Shown here one piece after another: positions 1 through 12,887 of a stretch of 64,000 nucleotides of DNA; the stretch's first letter is position 1; the number at the start of each line of letters is the position of its first letter. The DNA is taken from positions 253,958,581-254,022,580 of the forward strand of contig CM062290.1 of assembly GCA_031216915.1 (NCBI GenBank). The letters run 5' to 3'. A model generated the notes under the pieces. It was not told the DNA's origin. It saw only the letters and a program-made list of their open reading frames with translations, and made no database searches. Source of the DNA: Pictodentalium vernedei. Lineage: Eukaryota; Mollusca; Scaphopoda; Dentaliida; Dentaliidae. The position numbers and the translations under genes are program-made.

Positions 1-690
1 CAACCGAAACCTTAGACGCTTTTATTCTAAGTTGCGAACTTCTATACGCCAGTGTTCCATTTAAGAATTCAACGCTTATGATAACGTGAATGAGGTGTTC
101 ACTCAACACACAGTAACTGTTAAAGTGTTTTCTATAATTCAGAAGATAATATTTCACAAGAATGAAATCATGAACAATGGAAAATTTTACGTGTACTATT
201 TATTGGTTTAGTCAACTAAATTTTTATTTTTTTTCAATCTTTGCCTATGGTTACCCTTATCAAATGTATCAAAAAACTTCAAATTTCTTGAGGCCCATTT
301 TATGATGCAAAAATGTTCTACATATAAAAATATCATTGTTTTTGCATCTTTTTCTGCTGAAATCGTTTGTGCTGACTGAATAAATCAACTTGAAGTAAAC
401 AATGGGTAGGCCTAAATTGAGTTTTTTCTGGCTATGACAGCCGTAGGTTCACGCACACTGTCACTTTTCTGTACATTATAAAATCAGGACTCGGAGTTTC
501 ACTCGTTAGATATATGAAACACAAGGCAAACTCTTCAAAGAGAATCCATCCATATTCTTTCTGAAGAGACTGGATGCAAAATCTTCAGTTGATGTGTTTT
601 TAGTGTTATATCTATTCAAAATGTAGCTGTTAGAGCCGACAGAAAGAAACTTGTCAATTCCAATCGTTTGTTTTTCAACACTTTTTACAG

Positions 691-1012
691 GAAAGCATCT
701 TCTGCGATTTGGAAGACTGCAGTATTTTCGATTGTACCTCCACAGCGTTTTCTAACCTGAAAGACGGAGGTAAGTGTATCTAAAAACAAATGATGCCTTT
801 CAGAAGCTGATTTTGATTGTTCTCCTTTGGAGAGGGAAGGCCTTCCTTATCTGCGACTGAGGAAACCCCGAATAGCAATGGCGCTTAAATATAAGTCATT
901 AGAAGCATCTAAGAAACTCATTTCCAGTCACTTGAAGGTTTTTGTTCCTCACGGGAGGTCAAGCCTGCCGGAGTTATTTTGGAGACGAGAGATATTTTTA
1001 CATACACAATGA
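691..1012 (+). other. Exon-like block in unit 1 (splice acceptor, 79-nt ORF, donor, then 3' ORF)
   Basis: A pyrimidine-rich tract and ACAG end at 690. An open 79-nt stretch follows (691-769, beginning ESIFCDLEDC) and ends at a strong GTAAGT. After 34 nt ending TTTCAG, an ORF runs to a stop at 1012 (ADFDCSPLEREGLPYL...). Joined there, the phase would fit, but 34 nt is too short for an ordinary animal intron, so the donor may serve a different acceptor or none. I recognise no domain. It could be a real exon of an unknown gene, a captured exon, or chance preserved by array homogenisation. Confidence 0.35.
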
Positions 1013-1327
1013 CGTGCATGACGTGTAATGCTGTGTGAGGTGATGAGGGTGGATTTGCTTTGGGTATCCCCCAGGTTAGTCACATATTTGTTCAGTGCTA
1101 TGGGATGAGCTTTCAATTATATTGTCCAGCTACCACACAGAGGTTATCAGTGGTTACTTGGAGTGAGAGAGTACGTTTTGAACAAATCCAATTTTCAAAT
1201 TCCTTTAGAGTTCTCAGGGGTGCAGATTTTCGATATGTCTGATTAAACCCCAAATTTCAGACTATCGTGATTAATGACTTTCAGTGGAGGACTCGGCTGA
1301 ACTATATTTGGGTCCGCCAACCCTTTC

Positions 1328-1360
1328 ACCCCCCCCCCCTCCACACACACACACACAAAC
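1328..1360. repeat. Poly-C / CA microsatellite (also 5903-5950, 11757-11787, 16325-16358)
   Basis: Each unit that keeps this part has a C run followed by CA repeats after TTTCACC. Lengths differ between units, as expected for slippage. A further C run (5634-5647) is specific to unit 2. Confidence 0.9.
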
Positions 1361-2379
1361 ACATAGAAACTATAGACCAGGAGGACGTTTATGCAACAGC
1401 TGATGCGTGTATATTTTCTAAGAGTGCACATGAGTGTATTCGTGTAGGGGCCCTGTGAACTACAGTAGTGTTTTTAACTGCGGTGGACACGTTGTGCTTT
1501 ACTGTTTTAATATGACTCAGGACCCAAACAAAGCCTTGTGTGTTTCTTCTCTAAAGAGGCAACATGATTGCAAACAATACTCTAAACTTCATTTTGTGAA
1601 GTTTAATGGCAATGATTTAGGAATGAATACTGGGCGGGTGTGACCTCACATACAAGAAAACAATTAGGTGGTGGTTAAATGCTGAATCATTGGAACTTTG
1701 AAATTTCATTTTCCTGCTAGGTGTGCTTCCTACATTGGAGGGTCCTCGCATTTTCAGAATTGTTAATGCAATTGATGTATGGGCGATTCTGTACCACAGA
1801 AACATGCGTAACTTGACCGAGAATAGATTGGATGTTTGGACAAGAATATAGACAGGGGTAAAAACTGAGTGTCAATTTGGTAAAATTTCACAAATTTCCG
1901 AAAATGCGCATTTTTATAAACGCGATTGTTAATGGGTAAAAAGGGTCTTTCTCTTTAGTGAGATGTTCTGGATTTTGGCTCGGAACATCTGTACTTTCTA
2001 TTCACTCCATTTTGGGATATTTGTGGTCAAATTTTGACACTGGGTGATCATATTTTGTACCAAAATAAGTGACAACATCAGTTAGTTGTTACTATTTTTA
2101 GTAACTCTGAATGTTCGGACAATGTTTCTACGGTCTGAACAACTGAACGGATCCCACACAAAAAATCGTCTGCTCAGTCATTACGCTGGTTTATAGCTTA
2201 ACTTAAAACAGCTGCTTTATTTCTGTTGATTTTTATTAAAAACTGGCATATTTTTCCCCTTTTTCCAACACATCCCCATGTACTCGAAAATGGACGTTAT
2301 TATCTCCTCTGGAAACAGAATGATGGAGGTCGTACAATTTAAATTTTTAATTTATATTTTGCCACAAGAGAACGAATCG

Positions 2380-2460
2380 GGCTGTAGCTCAGTACGTTCA
2401 GGCGGTCACTTTGCTGTATGAAAAGTGCACATTCATTGCGATGTGAGTTCAAAACCCACC
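2380..2460 (+). repeat. tRNA-like (SINE-head-like) stretch, unit 1
   Basis: GGCTGTAGCTCAGTACG (A box TAGCTCAGTACG at 2385-2396) is followed 49 nt later by GAGTTCAAAACCC (2445-2457), close to a polymerase III B box. Spacing and order are those of a tRNA gene or tRNA-derived SINE head. I do not see clean acceptor and anticodon stems, so a SINE or tRNA relic is likelier than a working tRNA gene. Confidence 0.5.
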
Positions 2461-4567
2461 TTTTCTTAGATTTTGCTCATTATCCTAACATATACATTTT
2501 TCACTCTGTTCTGGTTGCATCATCATCTACAGTGCATGTTTTCGCAAATTAGCTTGTCAAAAGGCTGGAATACTCCACAATCAGTATATTAAACAAACAT
2601 GTTGGAAAACAACCAATTGCCCCAAAAAGACAGACAATTTCTCTGCAGGCCATATTATATAATTAGGGGCGCTGGGACGTTGAAAAAAATAAGTTAAATA
2701 ACGGGACGATAATCACTGTCTGATCATGGCTTTTGTCTGTTCAGCATCCCTTTCTGCCAGATTTAATGTTTCCTTGAAATACAAGATTGCGAATATTGTC
2801 TACTGCACTTAATAAATAGCCCTTGTGACAAACTAAAAGAGTACATGCACTGTCACTGTTTTATTACCACCAATAGCAATGCATTTCTTCTCCGTTATGT
2901 CAGTGGTGAGGCCCTTAATTTCAGCTGTCCATGTGGGCTCAATTTGCGCATTGTGGAAATGCGAACAACATGTTGATAGTACACTTGCCTTCAACCAATG
3001 CTAGCCCCTCGTGTGCAGGTTTAGTAAGTTAGGAAGTTGGGTAGTAGATAGCTGGCCCAGGATGGTTCTCTCCGTGCATTCCATCCTCTTTCAATCGACA
3101 CAATACAAATCAGGTTATATAGTAGAACCAAGTTCAAAAAATCATTAACGCATAAAGCTATGAGTACTTATTCCCGCCCAAACTTCGAGTGCGATAACCC
3201 AGCCTCTCCCGATTGTATCAGCCATCAAAACCCTCTGGTATCTCCTCATCGTCCCAGCATTTGACCTATTGATTCCATCTAGCTGCATGATTCATAGACA
3301 AACTATCAGATATTCCTGCCTTTGAAAAGAATTTTTGTTACACTGATGCCAAACCGAGTTGATACATTTTTTACGGGAATGGCAGGAAAACAGCCTTTTA
3401 GGCTATGCCATTTCCATGCTGTATATCAGGTTTTGTTCTTGTAGTGTGTAATGTTATGTTGTTATCAATGTACTAGTATACCGCTGAATAAAGAGATATA
3501 TATAACATATACCAATGCTAGCCCTTCGTGTGCTGGTTTAGTAAGTTAGGATGTTAGGTAGTAGAGAGCTGGCGCAGGATGGTTCTCTCCGTGTTATCCG
3601 TCCTCTTTTATCGGACACAATACAAATCAGATTGGGGAAAGAGTCGCGATATCCCAATAATAAACAAACAAATGCAATCCATCACTACAAACTTTAAATA
3701 TTCTGTGCATTTTGAGCTGAAGGATGTTCTCTTCACAGAATGACTGGTGGTTTAATGGCTCTACTTAAAAGTTAGACAACTTTTGGAGCTAAACAGGGGG
3801 AGGGCGGATCGGTGTCATAATTCCATATGGTATAGTGCCTGTCATTTATGGATAGCATACTTTCAACGCGTGTGTATGTGGTAGTTTGTTTGTTTGGGTG
3901 GGAGGGGGTGTGGTGGTTATTTCAGTTTTACATTTTAGACCTCTGAATCGTCTTTTCGTCTCGGTTTGCCGCTCGTGGTTTTATCTGGAATATTTTGCGA
4001 TAAGGATGTGTAGAGCAGGGAGTCACGTTGGTAGGGAAAGTATTCACGTTACAACAATTAGTGTGTCACAGATGAAGTTTGGATTCCTATGAGCATCAAC
4101 ATGGGGCATTCCGGGTTCCTACCTCTTCCTCTGTTTATCCCGGTTCAGCATTAGCATTAATTTTATGTATCATATTGAAGGTGAATGAATATTTTAGAGG
4201 GCAACCGTTTGCTTTGAGATTTAGTTATAGATTCGACTTGTTTTATCATTTGGTGGGCATTCGATACCTCCACAAGCTGGTCGTGGGTTTGATCATCTGT
4301 CGCTTAAGACTGTTTGCTTCAAAAAATCGAATGGTAATGTTGGTTCATATTGTAGTCCTAGAAAAGTTATGTACAGTTTAAGAAGTGTCACTTTCCAATC
4401 TTCCCAGATTTATTATCATGAAGAATTGTTAGCCGATTTGTGTGATTATTACCTTTAAGAGTAGGTCATGTTCTGAGTTGGGCAGTATTAATTCTGTGTC
4501 AGTATTAATTCAGGAAGGTCACCCAGAGAAATTGAGATTCGTTGCAAAGTTCAAGCCTTTCATGTAG

Positions 4568-7084
4568 CAACCGAAACCTTAGACGCTTTTATTCTAAGTT
4601 GCGAACTTCTATACGCCAGTGTTCCATTTAAGAATTCAACGTTTATGATAACGTGAATGAGGTGTTCACTCAACACACAGTAACTGTTAAAGTGTTTTCT
4701 ATAATTCAGAAGATAATATTTCACAAGAATGAAATCATGAACAATGGAAAATTTTACGTGTACTATTTATTGGTTTAGTCAACTAAATTTTTATTTTTTT
4801 TCAATCTTTGCCTATGATTACCCTTATGAAATTTATCAAAAAACTTCAAATATCTTGAGGCCCATTTTATGATGCAAAAATGTTCTACATATAAAAATAT
4901 CATTGTTTTCGCATCTTTTTCTGCTGAAATCGTTTGTTCTGACTGAATAAATCAACTTGAAGTAAACAATGGGTAGGCCTAAATTCAGTTTTTCTGGCTA
5001 TGACAGCCGTAGGTTCACGCACAGTGTCACTTTTCTGTACATTATAAAATCAGGACTCCGAGTTTCACTCTTTAGATATATGAAACACAAGGCAAACTCT
5101 TCAAAGAGAATCCATCCATATTCTTTCTGAAGAGACTGGATGAAAAATCTTTAGTTGATGTGTTTTTAGTCTTATATCTATTCAAAATGTAGCTGTTTGA
5201 GCCGACAGAAAGAAACTTGTCAATTCCAATCGTTTGTTTTTCAGCCCTGTTTACAGGAAAGCAACTTCTGCGATTTGGAAGACTGCAGTATTTTCGATTA
5301 TACCTCCACAGCGTTTTCTAACCTGAAAGACGGAGGTAAGTGTATCTAAAAACAAATGATGCCTTTCAGAAGCTGATTTTGATTGTTCTCCTTTGGAGAG
5401 GGAAGGCCTTCCTTATCTGCGACTGAGCAAACCCCGAATAGCAATGGTGCTTAAATATAAATCATTAGAGGCATCTAAGAAACTCATTTCCAGTCACTTG
5501 AAGGTTTTTGTTCCTCACGGGAGGCTAAGCCTGCCGGAGTTATTTTGGAGACGAGAGATATTTCTACATGCACAATGACGTGCATGACGTGTAATGCTGT
5601 GTGAGGTGATGAGGGTGGATTTGCATTGGGTACCCCCCCCCCCCCCCAGTTCAGTCCCATATTTGTTCAGTGCTATGGGATGAGCTTTCAATTATATTGT
5701 CCAGCTACCACACAGAGGTTATCAGTGGTCATTTGGAGTTAGAGAGTACGTTTTGAACAAATCCAATTTTCAAATTCTTTTAGAGTTCTCAGGGGAGCAG
5801 ATTTTCGATATGTGTGCTTAAACCCCAAATTTCAGACTATCGTGATTAATGACTTTCAGTGGAGGACTCGGCTGAACTATATTTGGGTCCGCCAAACCTT
5901 TCACCCCCCCCCCCCCCCCCTCCTCCACACACACACACACACACACACATAGAAGCTATAGACCAGGAGGGCGTTTATGCAACAGCTGATGCGTGTATAT
6001 TTTCTAAGAGTGCACATGACTTTATTCGTGTAGGGGCCCTGGGAACTACAGTAGTGTTTTTAACTGCGGTGGACACGTTGTGCTTTACTGTTTTAATATG
6101 ACTCAGGACCCAAACAAAGCCTTGTGTATTTCTTCTCTAAAGAGGCAACGTGATTGCAAACAATACTCTAAACTTCATTTTGTTAAGTTTAATGGCAATG
6201 ATTTAGGTATGAATACTGGGCGGGTGTGACCTAACATACAAGAAAACAATTGGGTGGTGGTTAAATGCTGAATCCTTGGAACTTTGAAATTTCATTTTCC
6301 TGCTAGGTGTGCTTCCTACATTGGAGGGTCCTCGCGTTTTCAGAATTGTTAATGCAATTGATGTATGGGCGATTCTGTACCACAGAAACATTTCTAACTT
6401 GACCGAGAATAGATTGGATGTTTGGACAAGAATATAGACAGGGGTAAAAACTGAGTGCCAATTTGGTAATATTTCAGAAATTTCCGAAAATGCGCTTTTT
6501 TATAAACGCGATTGTCAATGGGTAAAAAGGATCTTTCTCTTTAGTGAGATGTTCTGGATTTTGGCTCGGAACATCTGTACTTTCTATTCACTCCTTTTTG
6601 GGATATTTGTGGTCAAATTTTGACACTGGGTGATCATATTTTGTACCAAAATAAGTGACAACATCAGTTAGTTGTTACTATTTTTAGTAACTCTGAATGT
6701 TAGGACAATGTTTCTCCGGTCTGAACAACTGAACAGATCCCACACAAAAAATCGTCTGCTCAGTCATTACGCTGGTTTATAGCTTAACTTATCACAGCTG
6801 CTTTATTTCTGTTGATTTTTATTAAAAACTGGCATATTTTTCCCTTTTTCCAACACACCCCCATGTACTCGAAAATGGACGTTATTATCTCCTCTGGAAA
6901 CACAATGATGGAGGTCGTACAATTTAAATTTTTAATTTATATTTTGTCACAAGAGAACGAATCGGGCTGTAGCTCAGTACGTTCATGTTCTGAGTTGGGC
7001 GGTATTAATTCTGTGTCAGTATTAATTCATGAAGGTCACACAGAGAAATTGGGATTCGTTGGAAAGTTCAAGCCTTTCATGTAA
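4568..7084. repeat. Array unit 2, ~2.05-kb internal deletion
   Basis: This copy follows unit 1 closely until 6984, where TACGTTCA jumps straight to TGTTCTGAGTTGGGC. That sequence lies about 2.05 kb further on in unit 1. The join shares a short TTCA-type match on both sides, as end-joining or slippage would leave. The exon-like block (5257-5578) is kept. The tRNA-like stretch keeps its A box but loses its B box. Confidence 0.9.
5257..5578 (+). other. Exon-like block, copy in unit 2
   Basis: Same structure as the copy at 691-1012. ACAG precedes 5257, the open stretch is 5257-5335, GTAAGT follows at 5336, and the second ORF ends at 5578. Both splice signals and the reading frame are kept, with only a few replacements (for example FDYTST instead of FDCTST). 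Confidence 0.35.
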
Positions 7085-10000
7085 CAACCGAAACCATAGA
7101 CTCTTTTATTCTAAGTTGCGAACTTCTATACGCCAGTGTTCCATTTTAGAATTCAACGTTTATGATAACGTGGATGAGGTGTTCACTCAACACACAGTAA
7201 CTGTTAAAATGTTTTCTATAATTCAGAAGATAATATTTCACAAGAATGAAATCATGAACAATGGAAAATTTTACGTGTTCCATTTATTGGTTTAGTGAAC
7301 TAAATTTTTATTTTTTTCCAATCTTTGCCTATGGTTACCCTTATGAAATTTATCAAAAAACTTCAAATTTTTGGGGGCCCATTTTATGATGCGAAAATGT
7401 TCTACATATAAAAATATAATTGTTTTCGCATCTTCTTCTGCTGAAATCGTTCGTTCTGGCTGTATAAATCAACTTGAAGTGAACAATGGGTAAGACTAAA
7501 TTCAGTTTTTCTGGCTATGACAGCCGTAGGTTCACGCACCGAATCCACAAATCCTTGGAACTTTGAAATTGCATTTTCCTAATAGATATGCTTCCTACAT
7601 TGGAGTGTCCTCGCATTTTCAGAATTGTTAATGCAATTGATGTACGGCCGATTCTCTACGACAGAAACATGCGTAACTTGACTGAGAATAGATTGGATGT
7701 TTGGACAAGAATATAGACAGGGGTAAAAACAGAGTTCCAATTTGGTAAAATTTCACAAATTTTCGAAAATGCGCTTTTTTATAAACGCGATTGTCAATGG
7801 GTAAAAAGGGTCTTTCTCTTTAGTGAGATGTTCTGGATTTTGGCTCGGAACATCTGTACTTTCTATTCACTCCTTTTTGGGATATTTGTGGTCAAATTTT
7901 GACACTGGGTGATCATATTTTGTACCAAAATAAGTGACAACATCAGTTAGTTGTTACTATTTTTAGTAACTCTGAATGTTAGGACAATGTTTCTCCGGTC
8001 TGAACAACTGAACAGATCCCACACAAAAAATCGTCTGCTCAGTCATTACGCTGGTTTATAGCTTAACTTATCACAGCTGCTTTATTTCTGTTGATTTTTA
8101 TTAAAAACTGGCATATTTTTCCCTTTTTCCAACACACCCCCATGTACTCGAAAATGGACGTTATTATCTCCTCTGGAAACACAATGATGGAGGTCGTACA
8201 ATTTAAATTTTTAATTTATATTTTGTCACAAGAGAACGAATCGGGCTGTAGCTCAGTACGTTCAGGCGGTCACTTTGCTGTATGAAAAGTGCACATTCAT
8301 TGCGATGTGAGTTCAAAACCCACCTTTTCTTAGATTTTGCTCATTACCCTAACATATACATTTTTCGCTCTCTTCTGGTTGCATCATCATCAACAGTGCA
8401 TGTTTTCGCAAATTAGCTTGTCAAAAGGCTGGAATACTCCACAATCAGTATATTAAACAAACATGTTGGAAAACAACCAATTGCCCCAAAAAGACAGACA
8501 ATTTCTCTGCAGGCCATATTATATAATTAGGGGCGCTGGTACGTTGAAAAAAATAAGTCAAATAACGGGACGATAATCACTGTCTGATCATGGCTTTTGT
8601 CTCTTCAGCATCCCTTTCTGCCAGATTTAATGTTTCCTTGAAATACAAGATTGCGAATATTCTCTACTGCACTTAATAAATAGCCCTTGTGACAAACTGA
8701 AAGAGTACATGCACTGTCACTGTTTTATTACCACCAATAGCAATGCATTTCTTCTCCGTTATGTCAGTGGTGAGGCCCTTAATTTCAGCTGCCCATGTGG
8801 GCTCAATTTGCGCATTGTGAAAATGCGAAGAACATGTTGATAGTACACTTGCCTTCAACCAATGCTAGCCCCTCGTGTGCCGGTTTAGTAAGTTAGGAAG
8901 TTGGGTAGTAGATTGCTGGCCCAGGATGGTTCTCTCCGTGCATTCCATCCTCTTTCAATCGACACAATACAAATCAGGTTATATAGTAGAACCAAGTTCA
9001 AAAAATCATTAACGCATAAAGCTATGAGTACTTATTCCAGCCCAAACTTCGAGTGCGACAACCCAGCCTCTCCCGATTGTATCAGCCATCAAAACCCTCT
9101 GGTATCTCCTCATCGTCCCAGCATTTGACCTATTGATTTCATCTAGCTGCATGATTCATAGACAAACTATCAGATATTCCTGCCTTTGAAAAGAATTTTA
9201 GTTACACTGATGCCAAACCGAGTTGATACATTTTTTACGGGAATGGCAGGAAAACAGCCTTTTAGGCTATGCCATTTCCATGCTGTATATCAGGTTTTGT
9301 TCTTGTAGTGTGTAATGTTATGTTGTTATCAATGTACTAGTATACCGCTGAATAAAGAGATATATATATGTACATATATATATACCAATGCTAGCCCTTC
9401 GTGTGCTGGTTTAGTAAGTTAGGATGTTAGGTAGTAGAGAGCTGGCGCAGGATGGTTCTCTCCGTGTTATCCGTCCTCTTTTATCGGACACAATACAAAT
9501 CAGATTGGGGAAAGAGTCGCGATATCCCAATAATAAACAAACAAATGCAATCCATCACTACAAACTTTAAATATTCTGTGCATTTTGAGCTGAAAGATGT
9601 TCTCTTCACAGAATGACTGGTAGTGTAATGGCTCTACTTAAAAGTTAGACAACTTTTGGAGCTAAAGAGGGGGAGGGCGGATCGGTGTCATAATTCCATA
9701 TGCTATAGTGCCTGTCATTTATGGATAGCATACTTTCAACGCGTGTGTATGGGGTAGTTTGTTTGTTTGGGTGGTAGGGGGTGTGGTGGTTATTTCAGTT
9801 TTACATTTTAGACCTCGAAATCGTCTTTTCGTCTCGGTTTGCCGCTCGTGGTTTTATCTGGAATATTTTGCGATAAGGATGTCTAGAGCAGGGAGTCACG
9901 TTGGTAGGGAAAGCATTCACGTTACAACAATTAGTGTGTCACAGATGAAGTTTGGATTCCTACGAGCATCAACATGGGGCATTCCGGGTTCCTACCTCTT

Positions 10001-10432
10001 CCTCTGTTTATCCCGGTTCAGCATTAATTTTATGTATCATATTGAAGGTGAATGAATATTTTAGAGGGCAACCGTTTACTTTGAGTTTTACTTAGAGATT
10101 CGACTTGTTTCATCATTTGGTGGGCATTCGGTACCTCCACAAGCTGGTCGTGGGTTTGATCGGCTGTCGCTTAAAACTGTTTGCTTCAAACAAGCGAATG
10201 GTAATGTTGGTTCCATATTGTAGTCCTAGGAAAGTTATGTACAGTTTAAGAAGTGTCACTTTCCAATCTTCCCAGATTTATTATCATGAAGAATTAGCTG
10301 ATTTGTGTGATTATTAGCTTTAAGAGTAGGTCATGTTCTGAGTTGGGCAGTATTAATTCTGTGTCAGTATTAATTCAGGAATGTCACCCAGAGAAATTGA
10401 GATTCGTTGCAAAGTTCAAGCCTTTCATGTAG
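7085..10432. repeat. Array unit 3, ~1.2-kb internal deletion
   Basis: Near 7540 the sequence passes from GGTTCACGCACC to a part that lies about 1.2 kb later in unit 1 (AATCC/TTGGAACTTTG). The copy is therefore 3348 bp and lacks the exon-like block and the microsatellite. The tRNA-like stretch at 8244-8324 and the rest are kept. Units 2 and 3 share several variants in the part both retain, for example TTATCACAGCTG, which suggests they arose from neighbouring copies. Confidence 0.9.
8244..8324 (+). repeat. tRNA-like stretch, unit 3
   Basis: A box at 8249-8260 and B box at 8309-8321, identical to the unit 1 copy in both boxes. Confidence 0.5.
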
Positions 10433-11120
10433 CAACCGAAACCTTAGACGCTTTTATTCTAAGTTGCGAACTTCTATACGCCAGTGTTCCATTTAAGAAT
10501 TCAACGTTTATGATAACGTGAATGAGGTGTTCACTCAACACACAGTAACTGTTAAAGTGTTTTCTATAATTCAGAAGATAATATTTCACAAGAATGAAAT
10601 CATGAACAATGGAAAATTTTACGTGTACTATTTATTGGTTTAGTCAACTAAATTTTTATTTTTTTCAATCTTTGCCTATGGTTACCCTTATGAAATTTAT
10701 CAAAAAACTTCAAATTTCTTGAGGCTCATTTTATGATGCAAAAATGTTCTACATATAAAAATATCATTGTTTTCGCATCTTTTTCTGCTGAAATCGTTTG
10801 TTCTGACTGAATAAATCAACTTGAAGTAAACAATGGGTAGGCCTAAATTCAGTTTTTCTGGCTATGACAACCATAGGTTCACGCACAGTGTCACTTTTCT
10901 GTAAATTATAAAATCAGGACTCGGAGTTTCACTCGTTAGATATATGAAACACAAGGCAAACTCTTCAAAGAGAATCCATCCATAATCTTTCTGAAGAGAC
11001 TGGATGAAAAATCTTAAGTTGATGTGTTTTTAGTGTTATATCTATTCAAAATGTAGCTGTTAGAGCCGACAGAAAGAAACCTGTCAATTCCAATCGTTTG
11101 TTTTTCAGCACTTTTCACAG

Positions 11121-11442
11121 GAAAGCAACTTCTGCGATTTGGAAGACTGCAGTATTTTCGATTATACCTCCACAGCGTTTTCTAACCAGAAAGACGGAGG
11201 TAAGTGTATCTAAAAACAAATGATGCCTTTCAGAAGCTGATTTTGATTGTTCTCCTTTGGAGAGGGAAGGCCTTCCTTATCTGCGACTGAGCAAACCCCG
11301 AATAGCAATGGCGCTTAAATATAAGTCATTAGAGGCATCTAAGAAACTCATTTCCAGTCACTTGAAGGTTTTTGTGCCTCACGGGAGGCCAAGCCTGCCG
11401 AAGTTATTTTGGAGGCGAGAGATATTTTTACATACACAATGA
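11121..11442 (+). other. Exon-like block, copy in unit 4
   Basis: Open stretch 11121-11199 between CACAG and GTAAGT, then the second ORF to 11442. One replacement (LKDG to QKDG) near the donor and a P/E-to-K type change in the second ORF. Signals and frame are intact. Confidence 0.35.
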
Positions 11443-12806
11443 CGTGCATGACGTGTAATCCTGTGTGAGGTGATGAGGGTGGATTTGCTTTGGGTACCCC
11501 CCAGTTTAGTCCCTATTTGATCAGTGCTATGGGATGAGCTTTCAATTATATTGTCCAGCTACCACACAGAGGTTATCAGTGGTCATTTGGAGTGAGAGAG
11601 TACGTTTTCAACAAATCCAATTTTCAAATTCTTTTAGAGTTCTCAGGGGTGCAGATTTTCGATATGTGTGCTTGAACCCCAAATTTCAGACTATCGTGAT
11701 TAATGACTTTCAGTGGAGGACTGGGCTGAACTATATTTGGGTCCGCCAACCCTTTCACCCCCCCCCCCCCTCCACACACACACACAAACGCATAGAAGCT
11801 ATAGACCAGGAGGGCGTTGATGCAACAGCTGATACGTGTATATTTTCTAAGAGTGCACATGAGTGTATTCGTGTAGGGGCCCTGGGAACTACAGTAGTGT
11901 TTTTAACTGCGGTGGACACATTGTGCTTTACTGTTTTAATATGACTCAGGACCCAAACAAAGCCTTGTGTGTTTCTGCTCTAAAGAGGCAACGCGATTGC
12001 AAACAATACTCTAAACTTCATTTTGTTAAGTTTAATGGCAATGATTTAGGAATGAATACTGGGCGGGTGTGACCTAACATACAAGAAAACAATTAGGTGG
12101 TGGTTAAATGCTGAATCCTTGGAACTTTGAAATTTCATTTTCCTGCTAGGTGTGCTTCCTACATTGGAGGGTCCTCGCATTTTCAGAATTGTTAATGCAA
12201 TTGATGTATGGGCGATTCGGTACCACAGAAACATGCGTAACTTGACCGAGAATAAATTGGATGCTTGGACAAGAATATAGACAGGGGTAAAAACTGAGTG
12301 TCAATTTGGTAAAATTTCACAAATTTCCGAAAATGCGCTTTTTTATAAACGCGATTGTCAATGGGTAAAAAGGGTCTTTCTCTTTAGTGAGATGTTCTGG
12401 ATTTGGGCTCGGAACATCTGTACTTTCTATTCACTCCTTTTTGGGATATTTGTGGTCAAATTTTGACACTGGGTGATCATATTTTGTACCAAAATAAGTG
12501 ACAACATCAGTTAGTTGTTACTATTTTTAGTAACTCTGAATGTTAGGACAATGTTTCTCCGGTCTGAACAACTGAACAGATCCCACACAAAAATCGTCTG
12601 CTCAGTCATTACGCTGGTTTATAGCTTAACTTATCACAGCTGCTTTATTTCTGTTGATTTTTATTAAAAACTGGCATATTTTTCCCTTTTTCCAACACAC
12701 CCCCATGTACTCGAAAATGGACGTTATTATCTCCTCTGGAAACAGAATTTTGGAGGTTGTACAATTTAAATTTTTAATTTTTATTTTGCCACCAGAGAAC
12801 GAATCG

Positions 12807-12887
12807 GGCTGTAGCTCAGTACGTTCAGGCGTTCACTTTCCTGTATGAAAAGTGCACATTCAATGCGATGTGAGTTCAAAACCCACC
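12807..12887 (+). repeat. tRNA-like stretch, unit 4
   Basis: A box at 12812-12823 and B box at 12872-12884. Between them this copy reads GGCGTTCACTTTCCT, the site that in unit 5 was hit by the LINE. Confidence 0.5.

Larger units (their letters stand above)
1..4567. repeat. Array unit 1 (full length)
   Basis: Complete 4567-bp copy when the unit is counted from CAACCGAAACC. It contains the exon-like block at 691-1012, a C/CA microsatellite at 1328-1360, a tRNA-like stretch at 2380-2460 and AATAAAGAGATATATATA near 3487. A block starting ACCAATGCTAGCCC occurs twice inside the unit, near 2995 and 3510, so the unit has an internal duplication. The short ORFs near 3886 and 4079 recur in other units but show no known domain. 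Confidence 0.9.

Noticed and set aside
691-769. MAM-type or other extracellular domain in the exon-like block
   Set aside because: FCDLEDC looks a little like the start of a MAM domain, but the rest does not follow the pattern. No domain is claimed.
2380-2460. Functional tRNA gene
   Set aside because: A and B boxes are present, but no clean cloverleaf or CCA-side acceptor stem could be drawn, and the stretch is part of a repeat unit.
3886-4381. Small proteins from recurring ORFs in the array
   Set aside because: The frames recur only because the DNA is repeated. They show no known domain, differ in length between units and shift with small indels.
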